A DNA stretch of 64,000 bases from Bacillota bacterium (lineage in GTDB: Bacteria > Bacillota > Clostridia > Lachnospirales > Lachnospiraceae). The translations under genes and the position numbers were made by a program. The notes under the pieces were generated by a model. The model worked only from the letters and a program-made list of their open reading frames with translations. It did no database searches and had not been told where the DNA came from. Location of the stretch: the NCBI GenBank assembly GCA_023387655.1, contig JAEWHR010000072.1, forward strand, positions 1 to 64,000, given 5' to 3'. This document shows positions 44,466 through 52,535 of this stretch, piece after piece (position 1 is the stretch's first letter; every line of letters begins with the position of its first letter).

Positions 44466-44963
44466 ATGTGGTGGGTAAATAATATGATATGGCTTTTTGC
44501 ATATAGCCTTATTGGTTGGTGCTATGAAACAATTGTTTGTTCCATACAAGCAGGTCAATTAGTAAAGCGAGGTTTTTTATTTGGGCCATACCTACCAATC
44601 TATGGATTTGGAGCCTTATTTATTATTCTTTTCTTACATAAGCGTATGAATAGAGCAAACCTATTCTTATTCAGTATGCTGGTATCAACCGCTCTCGAAT
44701 ATGCAACTTCCTGGGTATTAGAAATGTTATTTGATCGAAAGTGGTGGGATTATTCTAATTATACGATCCAGCTAAATGGTCGTGTTTGTTTACTAGCCTC
44801 CTTATTATTTGGTGCTTTAGGAGTACTTTTAGTGAAATACATCCACCCACGATTGAAACTAAGAACAGATCAAATACCGATGAAAATCAGAATATTCTGT
44901 GCAGCTTTTTTGTTTGTTGGAATGTCAACTGATTTTATCCTCTCCGTAATCTGTAATCTGTAA
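44466..44963 (+). CDS. CmpB-like putative ABC transporter permease family protein
   Basis: A 165-residue membrane protein of the PF06541-type family. The conserved WLFAYSLIGWCYETIVCSIQAGQ and RGFLFGPYLPIYGFGALF segments are at the N-terminus, and four or five transmembrane helices follow. The family is labelled ABC-transporter permease, but no ATPase is nearby and the role is unproven. GGAGGAGAG precedes the start. It lies between iorA and the symporter, with its own promoter. Any link to the aryl-acid genes is by position only. Confidence 0.8.
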   Translation: MWWVNNMIWLFAYSLIGWCYETIVCSIQAGQLVKRGFLFGPYLPIYGFGALFIILFLHKRMNRANLFLFSMLVSTALEYATSWVLEMLFDRKWWDYSNYTIQLNGRVCLLASLLFGALGVLLVKYIHPRLKLRTDQIPMKIRIFCAAFLFVGMSTDFILSVICNL

Positions 44964-45025
44964 TAATACAATTTTAATATAAAACAACCTATGTTCAGAT
45001 GTTAATGACCTAGCTTCCGTTTCAG

Positions 45026-45054
45026 TTGACATACTTTCCATAATTTGGTATTAT
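45026..45054 (+). promoter_or_regulatory. Near-consensus promoter for the symporter
   Basis: Perfect TTGACA (45026-45031), a 17-base spacer and TATTAT (45049-45054). The start is expected near 45061, immediately before the operator-like element. Confidence 0.7.
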
Positions 45055-45067
45055 CACTTTAAAGCGC

Positions 45068-45085
45068 AACGCTGTATTGCGTTAA
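45068..45085 (+). promoter_or_regulatory. Operator-like element downstream of the symporter promoter
   Basis: An inverted repeat AACGC-TGTATT-GCGTT followed by AA, starting about 7 bases into the transcript. The 15-mer GCTGTATTGCGTTAA recurs with one change upstream of the second paaK gene. Confidence 0.55.
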
Positions 45086-45125
45086 AGTTTCGTATTTATT
45101 ATACCAACAAAAGGAGATTAATTTT

Positions 45126-46652
45126 ATGATTGTCAAACTTGTTATGCTCTTTGTTTTCTTTGGAGTTATGATTCTTGTTGGCATACATTCCAGAAAACAC
45201 ACCAAAAACGTAAGTGATTTCGTACTTGGTGGTAGAAGTGTAGGTCCTTGGCTTACCGCTTTTGCATTTGGTACCTCTTATTTTTCATCTGTAGTTTTTA
45301 TTGGATATGCTGGTAGATTTGGTTGGGATTTTGGTATTTCTGCTACATGGATTGGACTTGGAAACGCTTTGATTGGTAGCTTATTTGCATGGATTGTACT
45401 GGGTCGTAGAACCAGAGTTATGACAAAGCATTTTAATGCACAGACAATGCCTGAATTTTTTGGGTCGCGTTATGAAAGTAAAGCAATCAAAATAACAGCT
45501 TCTGTCATTGCCTTTGTTTTTTTGGTGCCTTATACAGCATCTATTTATAACGGATTATCTCGTCTATTTGGTATGGCATTTGATATACCATATGAAATCT
45601 GTGTGATTGTAATGGCAACTCTAACCGGTGTATATGTTATTTTAGGTGGTTATATGGCAACTGCAATCAATGATTTAATTCAAGGTGTTATTATGCTTGT
45701 TGGTATTGTCGCTATTATCATGGCTGTCTTAAGCCAAAAAGGTGGATTTCTAGAAGCGATCAATCAATTAGCCAATTTCAATAGCGAAGCTACTGCCACA
45801 CTTGGGCAACCTGGTGCGTATACTTCTTTTTTTGGTCCTGATCCTATTAATCTTATTAGTGTAATAATACTAACTTCTTTAGGTACGTGGGGCCTCCCTC
45901 AAATGGTACATAAGTTTTATACAATAAAAGATGAGAAAGCAATTAAAACCGGAACAATAATATCCACTATATTTGCAGTTGTTGTATCTGGAGGATGTTA
46001 TTTTCTAGGGGCATTCTCACGCTTGTTTGATAATGAAAGCATTCGTAACGCTGATGGAAAAATTATCTTTGATAGTATCATCCCATATATGATTTCATTT
46101 TTACCAGATATCTTAGTTGGCATCACCGTAGTATTAGTTTTATCTGCGTCTATGTCAACACTTTCTGCTCTAGTATTAACTTCCAGTTCTACGTTAACAT
46201 TAGATTTCCTAAAGGAAACCTGCTTTAAAAAGATGACAACAAAAACTCAACTAATTCTTATGAGAGTCTTAATTGCATTCTTTATCTTTATTTCTGTTGT
46301 CTTAGCACTTGACCCTCCTAAATTTATCGCTGAACTAATGGGTATCTCTTGGAGCGCACTCGCTGGTTCCTTCCTCGCACCTTTTCTTTATGGGCTATAC
46401 TGGAAGGGTGTCACAAAAGCCGGTGTTTGGGCAGCCTTTTTGATTGGTGTTGGCTTAACAGTTTCCAACTTAAAACTCGAATTCTTCTCCTCTTCTATCG
46501 TTGCTGGGGCTTTTACTATGGTATTAAGTTTGATCGTAGTACCAATCGTCAGCATAATAACACCAAAACTTTCAAAAGTATCCTTACTTGATATGTTCTC
46601 CTGTTATCAAGAAACCGTAATAGTTTCTAAAAAAGACTCCTTAGAGGAATAA
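45126..46652 (+). CDS. Sodium:solute symporter (SSS family)
   Basis: A 508-residue secondary transporter with about 13 transmembrane helices. It begins VKLVMLFVFFGVMILVGIHSRK; GGRSVGPWLTAFAFGTSYFSSVVFIGYAG is the conserved SSS core around helix 1, which helps hold sodium, and WGLPQMVHKFYTIKD is a family signature. Substrates in this family range from proline to phenylacetate; known phenylacetate permeases belong to it. Its place beside two paaK genes makes an arylacetate or related acid plausible, but this is inference. AGGAG precedes the start. It is monocistronic, followed by a terminator. Confidence 0.88.
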   Translation: MIVKLVMLFVFFGVMILVGIHSRKHTKNVSDFVLGGRSVGPWLTAFAFGTSYFSSVVFIGYAGRFGWDFGISATWIGLGNALIGSLFAWIVLGRRTRVMTKHFNAQTMPEFFGSRYESKAIKITASVIAFVFLVPYTASIYNGLSRLFGMAFDIPYEICVIVMATLTGVYVILGGYMATAINDLIQGVIMLVGIVAIIMAVLSQKGGFLEAINQLANFNSEATATLGQPGAYTSFFGPDPINLISVIILTSLGTWGLPQMVHKFYTIKDEKAIKTGTIISTIFAVVVSGGCYFLGAFSRLFDNESIRNADGKIIFDSIIPYMISFLPDILVGITVVLVLSASMSTLSALVLTSSSTLTLDFLKETCFKKMTTKTQLILMRVLIAFFIFISVVLALDPPKFIAELMGISWSALAGSFLAPFLYGLYWKGVTKAGVWAAFLIGVGLTVSNLKLEFFSSSIVAGAFTMVLSLIVVPIVSIITPKLSKVSLLDMFSCYQETVIVSKKDSLEE

Positions 46653-46659
46653 ACACTAC

Positions 46660-46717
46660 GACGAACGAAAATTTTTAAAGATGAGCTTTTATTCCTCTAT
46701 AAGATTTTTCGTTCGTC
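46660..46717. terminator. Bidirectional terminator between the symporter and paaK2
   Basis: A perfect 12-bp stem (GACGAACGAAAA/TTTTCGTTCGTC) with a 34-base loop; TTTTC follows on the plus strand. It lies eight bases after the symporter stop and 29 bases from the paaK2 stop. Confidence 0.7.
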
Positions 46718-46746
46718 TTTTCTACGAAAATTTATGTACGCAAGAA

Positions 46747-48060
46747 CTAAAACATTGCATCCTTTCTTAAATCAGTTACACGTTTTGCTTTGCCTTCAAA
46801 CCGTTGTAAACTTCCTGGCGCTACAAGTTTTATTGTAGCATCTAGTCCCAAAACTGTTTTCAACTGATTTCTTATCTTCTTTTCCAATCTCTCTAATAAA
46901 GAATAAGAGTCAAGCAAAGAATCATCGATAAGTTCTACTAAAATCTCCATAGTATCCAAATGATTCACACGGTCAACCGTAATCTGATAATGTGGACCGA
47001 TCTCAGGAATCTTTAACATAACTTCCTCAATCTGAGATGGGAATACATTAACACCACGAATTACTAACATATCATCCGTACGGCCAAATAAATTAGCCAT
47101 ACGAACAGTAGTCCTACCACACTTGCATGGTTCATACATTAGCATCGTAATATCACGAGTACGATATCGAATTAAAGGAACTGCTTCTTTTGTGAGGCAA
47201 GTAACTACCAATTCTCCCTTAACCCCTGGAGGTAACACTTCTCCGGTATCCGGATCTATGATTTCTGGGATAAAATGATCTTCGTTAATATGCATACCAC
47301 AAAGATATTCACATTCTCCTGATACGCCAGGACCACATAACTCACTCATACCATAATTTTGAGTACAGAGAAAATCCCTTCCCCAAAGCTTATACATCTC
47401 TTCACGCATTGGTTCAGTCATACCTTCCCCACCAAACAAACCAATTTTAACATTTAAATCTTTTTTAGGGTCAATTCCCATAGAAAGTGCAACTTCTGCA
47501 ATATGTAATGCATAGGAAGGAGTAGCCACTAATAAAGTTGTACCAAAATCTTGCATAAACATAATTTGCTTTTTTGTATTTCCTGAAGAAGTAGGACAAA
47601 CACTTGCTCCAATGTTTTCTAAACCAAAATGTAGTCCTAGCGCACCTGTAAACATACCATAGCCAAAACATATCTGTGCTGTATCCTCTTTTGTAGCTCC
47701 ACCCATACAAGCAATTCTTGATACGTTATTCGTCCAAATTTCCATATCGTTTTTGGTATAACCAACTACAGTTGGCTTTCCAGTTGTACCTGAGGAGGCA
47801 TGAATTCGAACTACCTCATTTTTCGGTACTGCAAACATACCAAATGGATAATTATCGCGAAAATCCTGTTTCAATGTAAAAGGAAGCTTCTTTAAATCTT
47901 CTAACGTTGCGATAGTTTCAGGTTTCATATCAATTTCGTCCATTTTCTTATGATAAAATGGTATCTTTTCATAGACTCGTGCAACAATTTCTTGAAGTCT
48001 TTTTAATTGAATTTCCTCTATCTCACTTCGTGACATCGTTTCTTCCTTCGCCCAAATCAT
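46747..48060 (-). CDS. paaK: Phenylacetate-CoA ligase (second copy)
   Basis: A 437-residue paralogue of the ligase at 39951, similar throughout. P-loop VRIHASSGTTGKPTV is near 88; FGYGMFTGALGLHFG, YGMSELCGPGVSGE and RYRTRDIT follow, and the C-terminal GKAKRVTDLRK carries the catalytic Lys. I start it at the ATG at 48060, four bases after GGAGGAGG. The open frame extends 28 codons upstream without a site. It has a near-consensus promoter and an operator-like element shared with the symporter. The two copies may differ in acid specificity or in direction of use. Confidence 0.92.
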   Translation of the reverse strand: MIWAKEETMSRSEIEEIQLKRLQEIVARVYEKIPFYHKKMDEIDMKPETIATLEDLKKLPFTLKQDFRDNYPFGMFAVPKNEVVRIHASSGTTGKPTVVGYTKNDMEIWTNNVSRIACMGGATKEDTAQICFGYGMFTGALGLHFGLENIGASVCPTSSGNTKKQIMFMQDFGTTLLVATPSYALHIAEVALSMGIDPKKDLNVKIGLFGGEGMTEPMREEMYKLWGRDFLCTQNYGMSELCGPGVSGECEYLCGMHINEDHFIPEIIDPDTGEVLPPGVKGELVVTCLTKEAVPLIRYRTRDITMLMYEPCKCGRTTVRMANLFGRTDDMLVIRGVNVFPSQIEEVMLKIPEIGPHYQITVDRVNHLDTMEILVELIDDSLLDSYSLLERLEKKIRNQLKTVLGLDATIKLVAPGSLQRFEGKAKRVTDLRKDAMF

Positions 48061-48168
48061 ACGGCCTCCTCCATTACTACCCCTTCCATAATACTTATTC
48101 ATTATAAGTAAGTATTCTTTCTGCTTGAAAACACAACATGACAATAATATTTTATTTGTTACATCAAA

Positions 48169-48183
48169 GCTGTAATGCGTTAA
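48169..48183 (-). promoter_or_regulatory. Operator-like element shared with the symporter
   Basis: The plus-strand text GCTGTAATGCGTTAA matches the symporter's GCTGTATTGCGTTAA at 14 of 15 bases. It retains the imperfect inverted repeat AAAGC-N6-GCGTT and lies about 16 bases downstream of the paaK2 promoter's -10. Confidence 0.55.
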
Positions 48184-48198
48184 CTTACTATAATTGTA

Positions 48199-48227
48199 AT
48201 TATAGTTTTGTTTCCAATCTTTGTCAA
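48199..48227 (-). promoter_or_regulatory. Consensus sigma-A promoter for paaK2
   Basis: On the minus strand, perfect TTGACA (48227-48222), 17-base spacer and perfect TATAAT (48204-48199). The leader is about 130 bases. Confidence 0.75.
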
Positions 48228-48346
48228 TGATCGTTCCTAAAATCGAAAAAAAGGGAAAAAAAGGTGATTGTTTTTTTATAAATAATGGAAATAAGGCAAG
48301 CTGTGTTTCATAAGATACACTGTAAACATTTATTGGAGGAACTCAT

Positions 48347-48637
48347 ATGAGTGATTTAACAGCTACAAACTGCGGCGGATGTGGATGTGATAACAACTGC
48401 GGATGCAGAAATGAATGCGGATGTAGAAACGAATGCGGATGTGGCAATTCAATCTTTGGCGGCGGATGCTGGTGGATAATTATCATCGTATTATTCTGCT
48501 GCTGTGGTAACGGTTTCGGCGGCGGCAATAACTGTGGATGTGGCAATAGCTGCGGCGGTGGCTTTGGCGATGGCGGTTGCTGGTGGATAATTATTATCAT
48601 TCTCTTCTGCTGCTGTGGCAATGGATTTGGCTGCTAA
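48347..48637 (+). CDS. Small Gly/Cys-rich protein with duplicated hydrophobic module
   Basis: A 96-residue protein with 26 or so cysteines and many glycines. The N-terminal third is built of CGC-rich tripeptide-like units (CGCDNNCGCRNECGCRNECGCG). Then a block GGCWWIIIIVLFCCCGNGFG occurs near 39-58 and again near 75-94, with one residue changed. The hydrophobic stretches are too short to span a membrane twice. The layout recalls tiny Gly-rich sporulation or coat proteins of Firmicutes (YjcZ-like), but I cannot assign it. GGAGG precedes the start, and a strong terminator follows. A CATA-N3-TA word at 48309-48317 could be a sporulation-type -10. Confidence 0.8.
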   Translation: MSDLTATNCGGCGCDNNCGCRNECGCRNECGCGNSIFGGGCWWIIIIVLFCCCGNGFGGGNNCGCGNSCGGGFGDGGCWWIIIIILFCCCGNGFGC

Positions 48638-48653
48638 TTACATCTTGTAATTC

Positions 48654-48690
48654 CAGAAAAAAAGCTGCTTTAAAAGCAGCTTTTTTTCTG
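48654..48690. terminator. Strong bidirectional terminator overlapping a CDS end
   Basis: An 18-bp, essentially perfect palindrome (CAGAAAAAAAGCTGCTTT and its complement) round one central base. It terminates the Gly/Cys-rich gene on plus and the Cys-rich gene on minus, whose final codons lie inside it. Confidence 0.85.
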
Positions 48691-48930
48691 CCGTAAACAT
48701 TGACAATCATATTCATATATTGAAGTCTCATCAAAATCGCAGCAAAAAGTATCATTTTCTATATCCCGATTAATACATTTTTTCATTGCTTCTTCGCAAC
48801 CACACGGTTGCTCTTTTTTTGACACCATTCCACGAACTTCACTAAAGTTTTGACTAATTGACACTCCTGATGTATGCATATTAGGTTGGCGAGGATAACA
48901 GTACCAATTCTCTCTATCTTTATATCTCAT
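48670..48930 (-). CDS. Cys-rich hypothetical protein, 86 aa
   Basis: I do not recognise this protein. It has nine cysteines in 86 residues, several paired (QPCGCEE, TFCCDF, YDCQC), and no membrane segment or signal peptide. The start ATG at 48930 is seven bases behind AAGGAG; the frame runs 14 codons further without a site. It converges on the Gly/Cys-rich gene, and its last seven codons lie within the shared terminator. The cysteines could bind metal or cross-link, as in coat-like proteins. A role beside its Cys-rich neighbour is only suggested by position. Confidence 0.65.
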   Translation of the reverse strand: MRYKDRENWYCYPRQPNMHTSGVSISQNFSEVRGMVSKKEQPCGCEEAMKKCINRDIENDTFCCDFDETSIYEYDCQCLRQKKSCF

Positions 48931-49103
48931 GGTTCTACTCCTTCCACTCTTTATTAACATCATATGACACAAAACGCAAAAGGTGTCATTTCACATGTAT
49001 AATTTTACAGTGTTCTCTTACAATTCGATTGAAATCCACAGTAACATACAGTATACTATGTTCAAGTAAATTGGAAGAAAGAATGAAATGAAGAGGTGAT
49101 ACT

Positions 49104-50204
49104 ATGTCTGGTTCAAGTTTTGGATCAATATTTAAAATAACAACTTGGGGAGAATCTCACGGAAAGGGTATCGGTGTTGTCGTTGACGGATGTCCCGCAG
49201 GTCTTACTTTAAATGAAGAAATGATTCAGGTTTATTTAAATCGTCGTAAACCTGGACAAACAAAATATTCAACCCCAAGAAAAGAAGATGATATTATAAC
49301 CATCCTATCTGGTGTTTTTGACGGAAAAACCACAGGTACTCCTATTTCCATGATGGTTGCAAATGAGACTGCTCGTTCTGCCGACTATAGTGAGATTGCA
49401 AGCTATTACAGACCTGGCCATGCAGATTATACTTTTGATGAAAAATACGGTTTTCGCGATTATCGTGGTGGTGGACGTTCATCCGGCCGTGAAACTATTG
49501 GACGTGTAGCTGCTGGTGCCATCGCTGCTGCTCTCTTAAAGGAATTAGGAATCGAAGTTTTTACCTATACCAAATCCATTGGTCCAATTCATATTGACTA
49601 TCATAAGTGCAAAAAAGAAAACCTTCTTCTAAGCCCTCTTTATATGCCTGATTTAGAAGCATCTCAAAAAGCGGAAGATTACTTGGAACAATGTATTCAT
49701 AATTTAGATTCTAGTGGTGGAATAATTGAATGCATTATCTCCGGAGTTCCAACGGGAATTGGCGAACCAGTATTTGATAAATTAGATGCCATGCTTGCAA
49801 AAGCAGTATTTTCCATAGGCGCTGTAAAAGGCTTTGAGATTGGATCTGGTTTTGAAGTAGCGAAACAGCTAGGTTCAGAAAATAATGATGGTTTTGCATA
49901 CGATGACAATGGTAAACTTATAAAATTAACCAACCATTCCGGTGGTATTCTTGGTGGAATTAGTGATGGTTCCGAAATCATTTTTAGAGCCGCTATTAAA
50001 CCTACTCCTTCTATCAAAAAGGAACAGCAAACTGTGAATAAATCCGGTGAAAATATTAAAGTTTCTATTAAAGGACGTCATGATCCAATCATTGTCCCTA
50101 GAGCTGTTGTAGTTGTTGAGGCTATGGCTGCTTTAACTCTTGCAGACCTATTGCTAAGTGGAATGTCTTCAAAAATTGAAAATGTAAAGAAAATCTATCA
50201 ATAA
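49104..50204 (+). CDS. aroC: Chorismate synthase
   Basis: AroC converts EPSP to chorismate, the branch point for Phe, Tyr, Trp and folates, with reduced FMN. The 366-residue protein has all three family signatures: GESHGKGIGVVVDGCPAG, YRPGHADYTFDEKYGFRDYRGGGRSSGRET and RHDPIIVPRA. AGAGGTGATACT precedes the start. It is not next to other aro genes; its nearest functional relatives are the aryl-acid genes 1-5 kb to the left. It ends in a good terminator. Confidence 0.96.
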   Translation: MSGSSFGSIFKITTWGESHGKGIGVVVDGCPAGLTLNEEMIQVYLNRRKPGQTKYSTPRKEDDIITILSGVFDGKTTGTPISMMVANETARSADYSEIASYYRPGHADYTFDEKYGFRDYRGGGRSSGRETIGRVAAGAIAAALLKELGIEVFTYTKSIGPIHIDYHKCKKENLLLSPLYMPDLEASQKAEDYLEQCIHNLDSSGGIIECIISGVPTGIGEPVFDKLDAMLAKAVFSIGAVKGFEIGSGFEVAKQLGSENNDGFAYDDNGKLIKLTNHSGGILGGISDGSEIIFRAAIKPTPSIKKEQQTVNKSGENIKVSIKGRHDPIIVPRAVVVVEAMAALTLADLLLSGMSSKIENVKKIYQ

Positions 50205-50225
50205 GCTATCATCCTATCAGAATAA

Positions 50226-50282
50226 AAAGGGCAAACAGAAGAACATAAAATCATGCATTTATGTGTCTTCTATTTGCCCTTT
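50226..50282. terminator. Bidirectional terminator between aroC and the chemoreceptor
   Basis: A long near-perfect hairpin: outer arms AAAGGGCAAA/TTTGCCCTTT, then AGAAGA/TCTTCT, then ACATAAA/TTTATGT around an eight-base loop. Confidence 0.8.
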
Positions 50283-50388
50283 CTAATGCTTGAACCGCTA
50301 ATTAGATGATAATTACATCCTTTTACGCTATTCCTTATTAAGGCTGCATCCCTCTCATAACCTATATTTATTTCATATTGTGTAATTA

Positions 50389-52077
50389 CTAGTCAATTTG
50401 AAATATTTCGATTTCGTGTCTTAGCTGATTGGAATATTCATTTAATTTTTTTGATCCACCTGCAATTTCAGATATGGTTGCATTGAGTTCTTCAATTGAA
50501 GCCATAGTTTCTTCTGTCGAAGCTGCATTTTCTTCTGAAATCGCTGAGAGATTTTGAATAGTATCCACAATTTCCTCACGCTCTTTATCAAGAACCTCTG
50601 TTTCTTTTCCAATCGTTGATATGCTATGGATTGTAGATTCAATACCTTCTTTTAGTACTTCAAACTCTTCTTCTGTTTCCTTTATACTTCCACTTTGTAT
50701 CTTCATAGCACCTGTGATGGAGTTCATTACCTTTACAATCTGATTATAATTCTCTAATAGTGTTACTAAGACGCGGTCAATTTCATTTGAAGAAGCTGCT
50801 GACTGTTTCGCAAGGCTACCGACTTGATCTGCTACTACAGCAAAACCTCTACCAGCGTCTCCAGCACGTGCTGCTTCAATGGAGGCATTTAATGATAACA
50901 AATTGGTTTGTTCTGCAATATCCCTTATAACATGAATTGCATTTTGAATTTCTTCCACTGATTGATTTGTAATAGCTACCTGTTCACTTGCACGATCAAC
51001 TTCTTTATTTACTTTATCAGCTGCAGTACTTAATTTCACCATATTATCCACTACTACATCTTTTGAAGCATTCATTGTGTTTGCAAGAGCAATCAGTTCT
51101 TGGACTCCCACTCTGATCTGTGAGATACCATTTCCAATCTCTGTAATCGAATTTGTTGCATTCTGCGTATTCTCTGCCTGATCATTGGCACCGGTTGCTA
51201 TGTCTTCTACTGCTTTACTAATGTCTTGTACATTCGTATTTGTTACTTCCGAAGACTGATTTAGGTACACTGACATATCATTTAGTTGCACGGAGGTTTC
51301 ATTAACAGCCGTTAGGATATTCTTTAAAGTTAAAGAAAGGTGGTATGCATTATTGCATATTTCACCGATTTCATCCCTTCTTTTTGTTGTTCCATCTTCT
51401 TCTGATATGTTCAGCTTCCCGTCCGTAATCATACTTACAATTCGATTCGCTTTTCTTAATGCCATAACCATCCTTCTTGCCAATAACGAACAAATCGCAA
51501 TAATAATTATAATCATTACAATGCCAGTTATTATGGTAACACTTGTAGCTCGAATAAGCGCTTTCATAATCATGTCATTTGATTTACCTGCAAATATCAT
51601 ACCTACCACGTTATCCCCTTGCTTTAACGGAATATAGTGTCCAGTATAAGACAATCCATTCACAGAAACATTATTCGAAGTGTAAGTTTTACCCTTTAAA
51701 ACGGTATTGGATACCACCTCTTCTGCCTTCGTTCCAACAACATTTGGTATGCTTGAAAGTATTCTCACATCACCTAAAAAGAAGGTAACATCTACATTAT
51801 TCTTCTGCTTATAATTATCCACGATATTTTGAAGCTTTGCTACAGGAACTTTTCCTTTATATAACTCGCCATCTATTACTGTTAGCTCGTCATCATTCAC
51901 ATGTTCTAACGTATTTTGTGCACCATTTACTACTGCCTCTAAAGTCAGGTGCATTTCATCTCTCATATTATTTACCATAGTAAATGTACTTACAACACAT
52001 AGAACAAGACTAATAAGTAAACACGGTATAAATACAATCATAAGTAATCTCTTAGTAAAATTAAACTTTGTTTTCAT
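50389..52077 (-). CDS. Methyl-accepting chemotaxis protein with single-Cache-type sensor
   Basis: A 562-residue chemoreceptor. One transmembrane helix lies at 12-34 and another at about 175-197. Between them is a short extracellular domain of the single-Cache type (VDVTFFLGDVRILSSIPNVVGTKAEEVVSNTVLKGKTY near 94-130). A HAMP domain follows, then a methyl-accepting coiled coil with the conserved hairpin tip NLLSLNASIEAARAGDAGRGFAVVADQVGSLA near 400. It signals through CheW and CheA to the flagella. The ligand is unknown. A sigma-D-like promoter lies 35 bases upstream. Confidence 0.92.
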   Translation of the reverse strand: MKTKFNFTKRLLMIVFIPCLLISLVLCVVSTFTMVNNMRDEMHLTLEAVVNGAQNTLEHVNDDELTVIDGELYKGKVPVAKLQNIVDNYKQKNNVDVTFFLGDVRILSSIPNVVGTKAEEVVSNTVLKGKTYTSNNVSVNGLSYTGHYIPLKQGDNVVGMIFAGKSNDMIMKALIRATSVTIITGIVMIIIIIAICSLLARRMVMALRKANRIVSMITDGKLNISEEDGTTKRRDEIGEICNNAYHLSLTLKNILTAVNETSVQLNDMSVYLNQSSEVTNTNVQDISKAVEDIATGANDQAENTQNATNSITEIGNGISQIRVGVQELIALANTMNASKDVVVDNMVKLSTAADKVNKEVDRASEQVAITNQSVEEIQNAIHVIRDIAEQTNLLSLNASIEAARAGDAGRGFAVVADQVGSLAKQSAASSNEIDRVLVTLLENYNQIVKVMNSITGAMKIQSGSIKETEEEFEVLKEGIESTIHSISTIGKETEVLDKEREEIVDTIQNLSAISEENAASTEETMASIEELNATISEIAGGSKKLNEYSNQLRHEIEIFQID

Positions 52078-52111
52078 GCTATAATCCTTTCACGTTTCAA
52101 ATTACAATGTA

Positions 52112-52138
52112 ATATCGACCAATTCTTACAATTCATTA
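52112..52138 (-). promoter_or_regulatory. Putative sigma-D (motility) promoter for the first chemoreceptor
   Basis: On the minus strand TAATGAAT (52138-52131), exactly 11 bases, then GTCGATAT (52119-52112). These match the sigma-D pattern TAAAGTTT-N11-GCCGATAA at 5 and 6 of 8 positions. Confidence 0.4.
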
Positions 52139-52479
52139 ATATGAACTAGTAAATTAGTACTAAATTTTCAGTTATATAGTACCTGTAAAAATATAACTAT
52201 TATGTAAGTATCTGACCTTGATTTCTATTTATTAAAATACATTAGATTAATTCACTTATGATTAAAATCTAAATTAGCATCAAATCTTTTGTTTAATTTG
52301 ATTACTACTAAATTTATCTTATGTATATAAAATGATTATGTAAAGAATCCTGTAAAGGAAGCTAGACTTTAAAAATGTATCCTATCTTTATCTCTCTGCA
52401 TAGAAAATATCGAGCACGTATCCTATTCATATGTCTCATCGTGTTTTTTATCATGTTTCTTAATAAAATAATAATCTAC

Positions 52480-52533
52480 ATAAAATTAGTTTAGATTTCC
52501 CCATATAAATGGCTCAATCTAAACTAATTTTAT
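52480..52533 (-). terminator. Terminator after the GntR gene
   Basis: A perfect 18-bp AT-rich stem (52480-52497 with 52516-52533) and an 18-base loop, starting two bases after the GntR stop. Confidence 0.75.
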
Positions 52534-52535
52534 AC

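Larger units (their letters stand above)
52078..52535. other. Region between the chemoreceptor and the GntR gene
   Basis: These 458 bases hold the sigma-D-like promoter at the left and the strong GntR-operon terminator at the right, with AT-rich sequence between. No gene was found. Confidence 0.6.

Noticed and set aside
45068..45085. Symporter element as a CcpA catabolite site
   Set aside because: The AACGC-N6-GCGTT dyad lacks the central CG and the TGNAA half-sites of a cre box.
48343..48621. 92-codon His/Pro-rich minus-strand frame
   Set aside because: It is the antisense of the Gly/Cys-rich gene; its composition mirrors that gene's codons.
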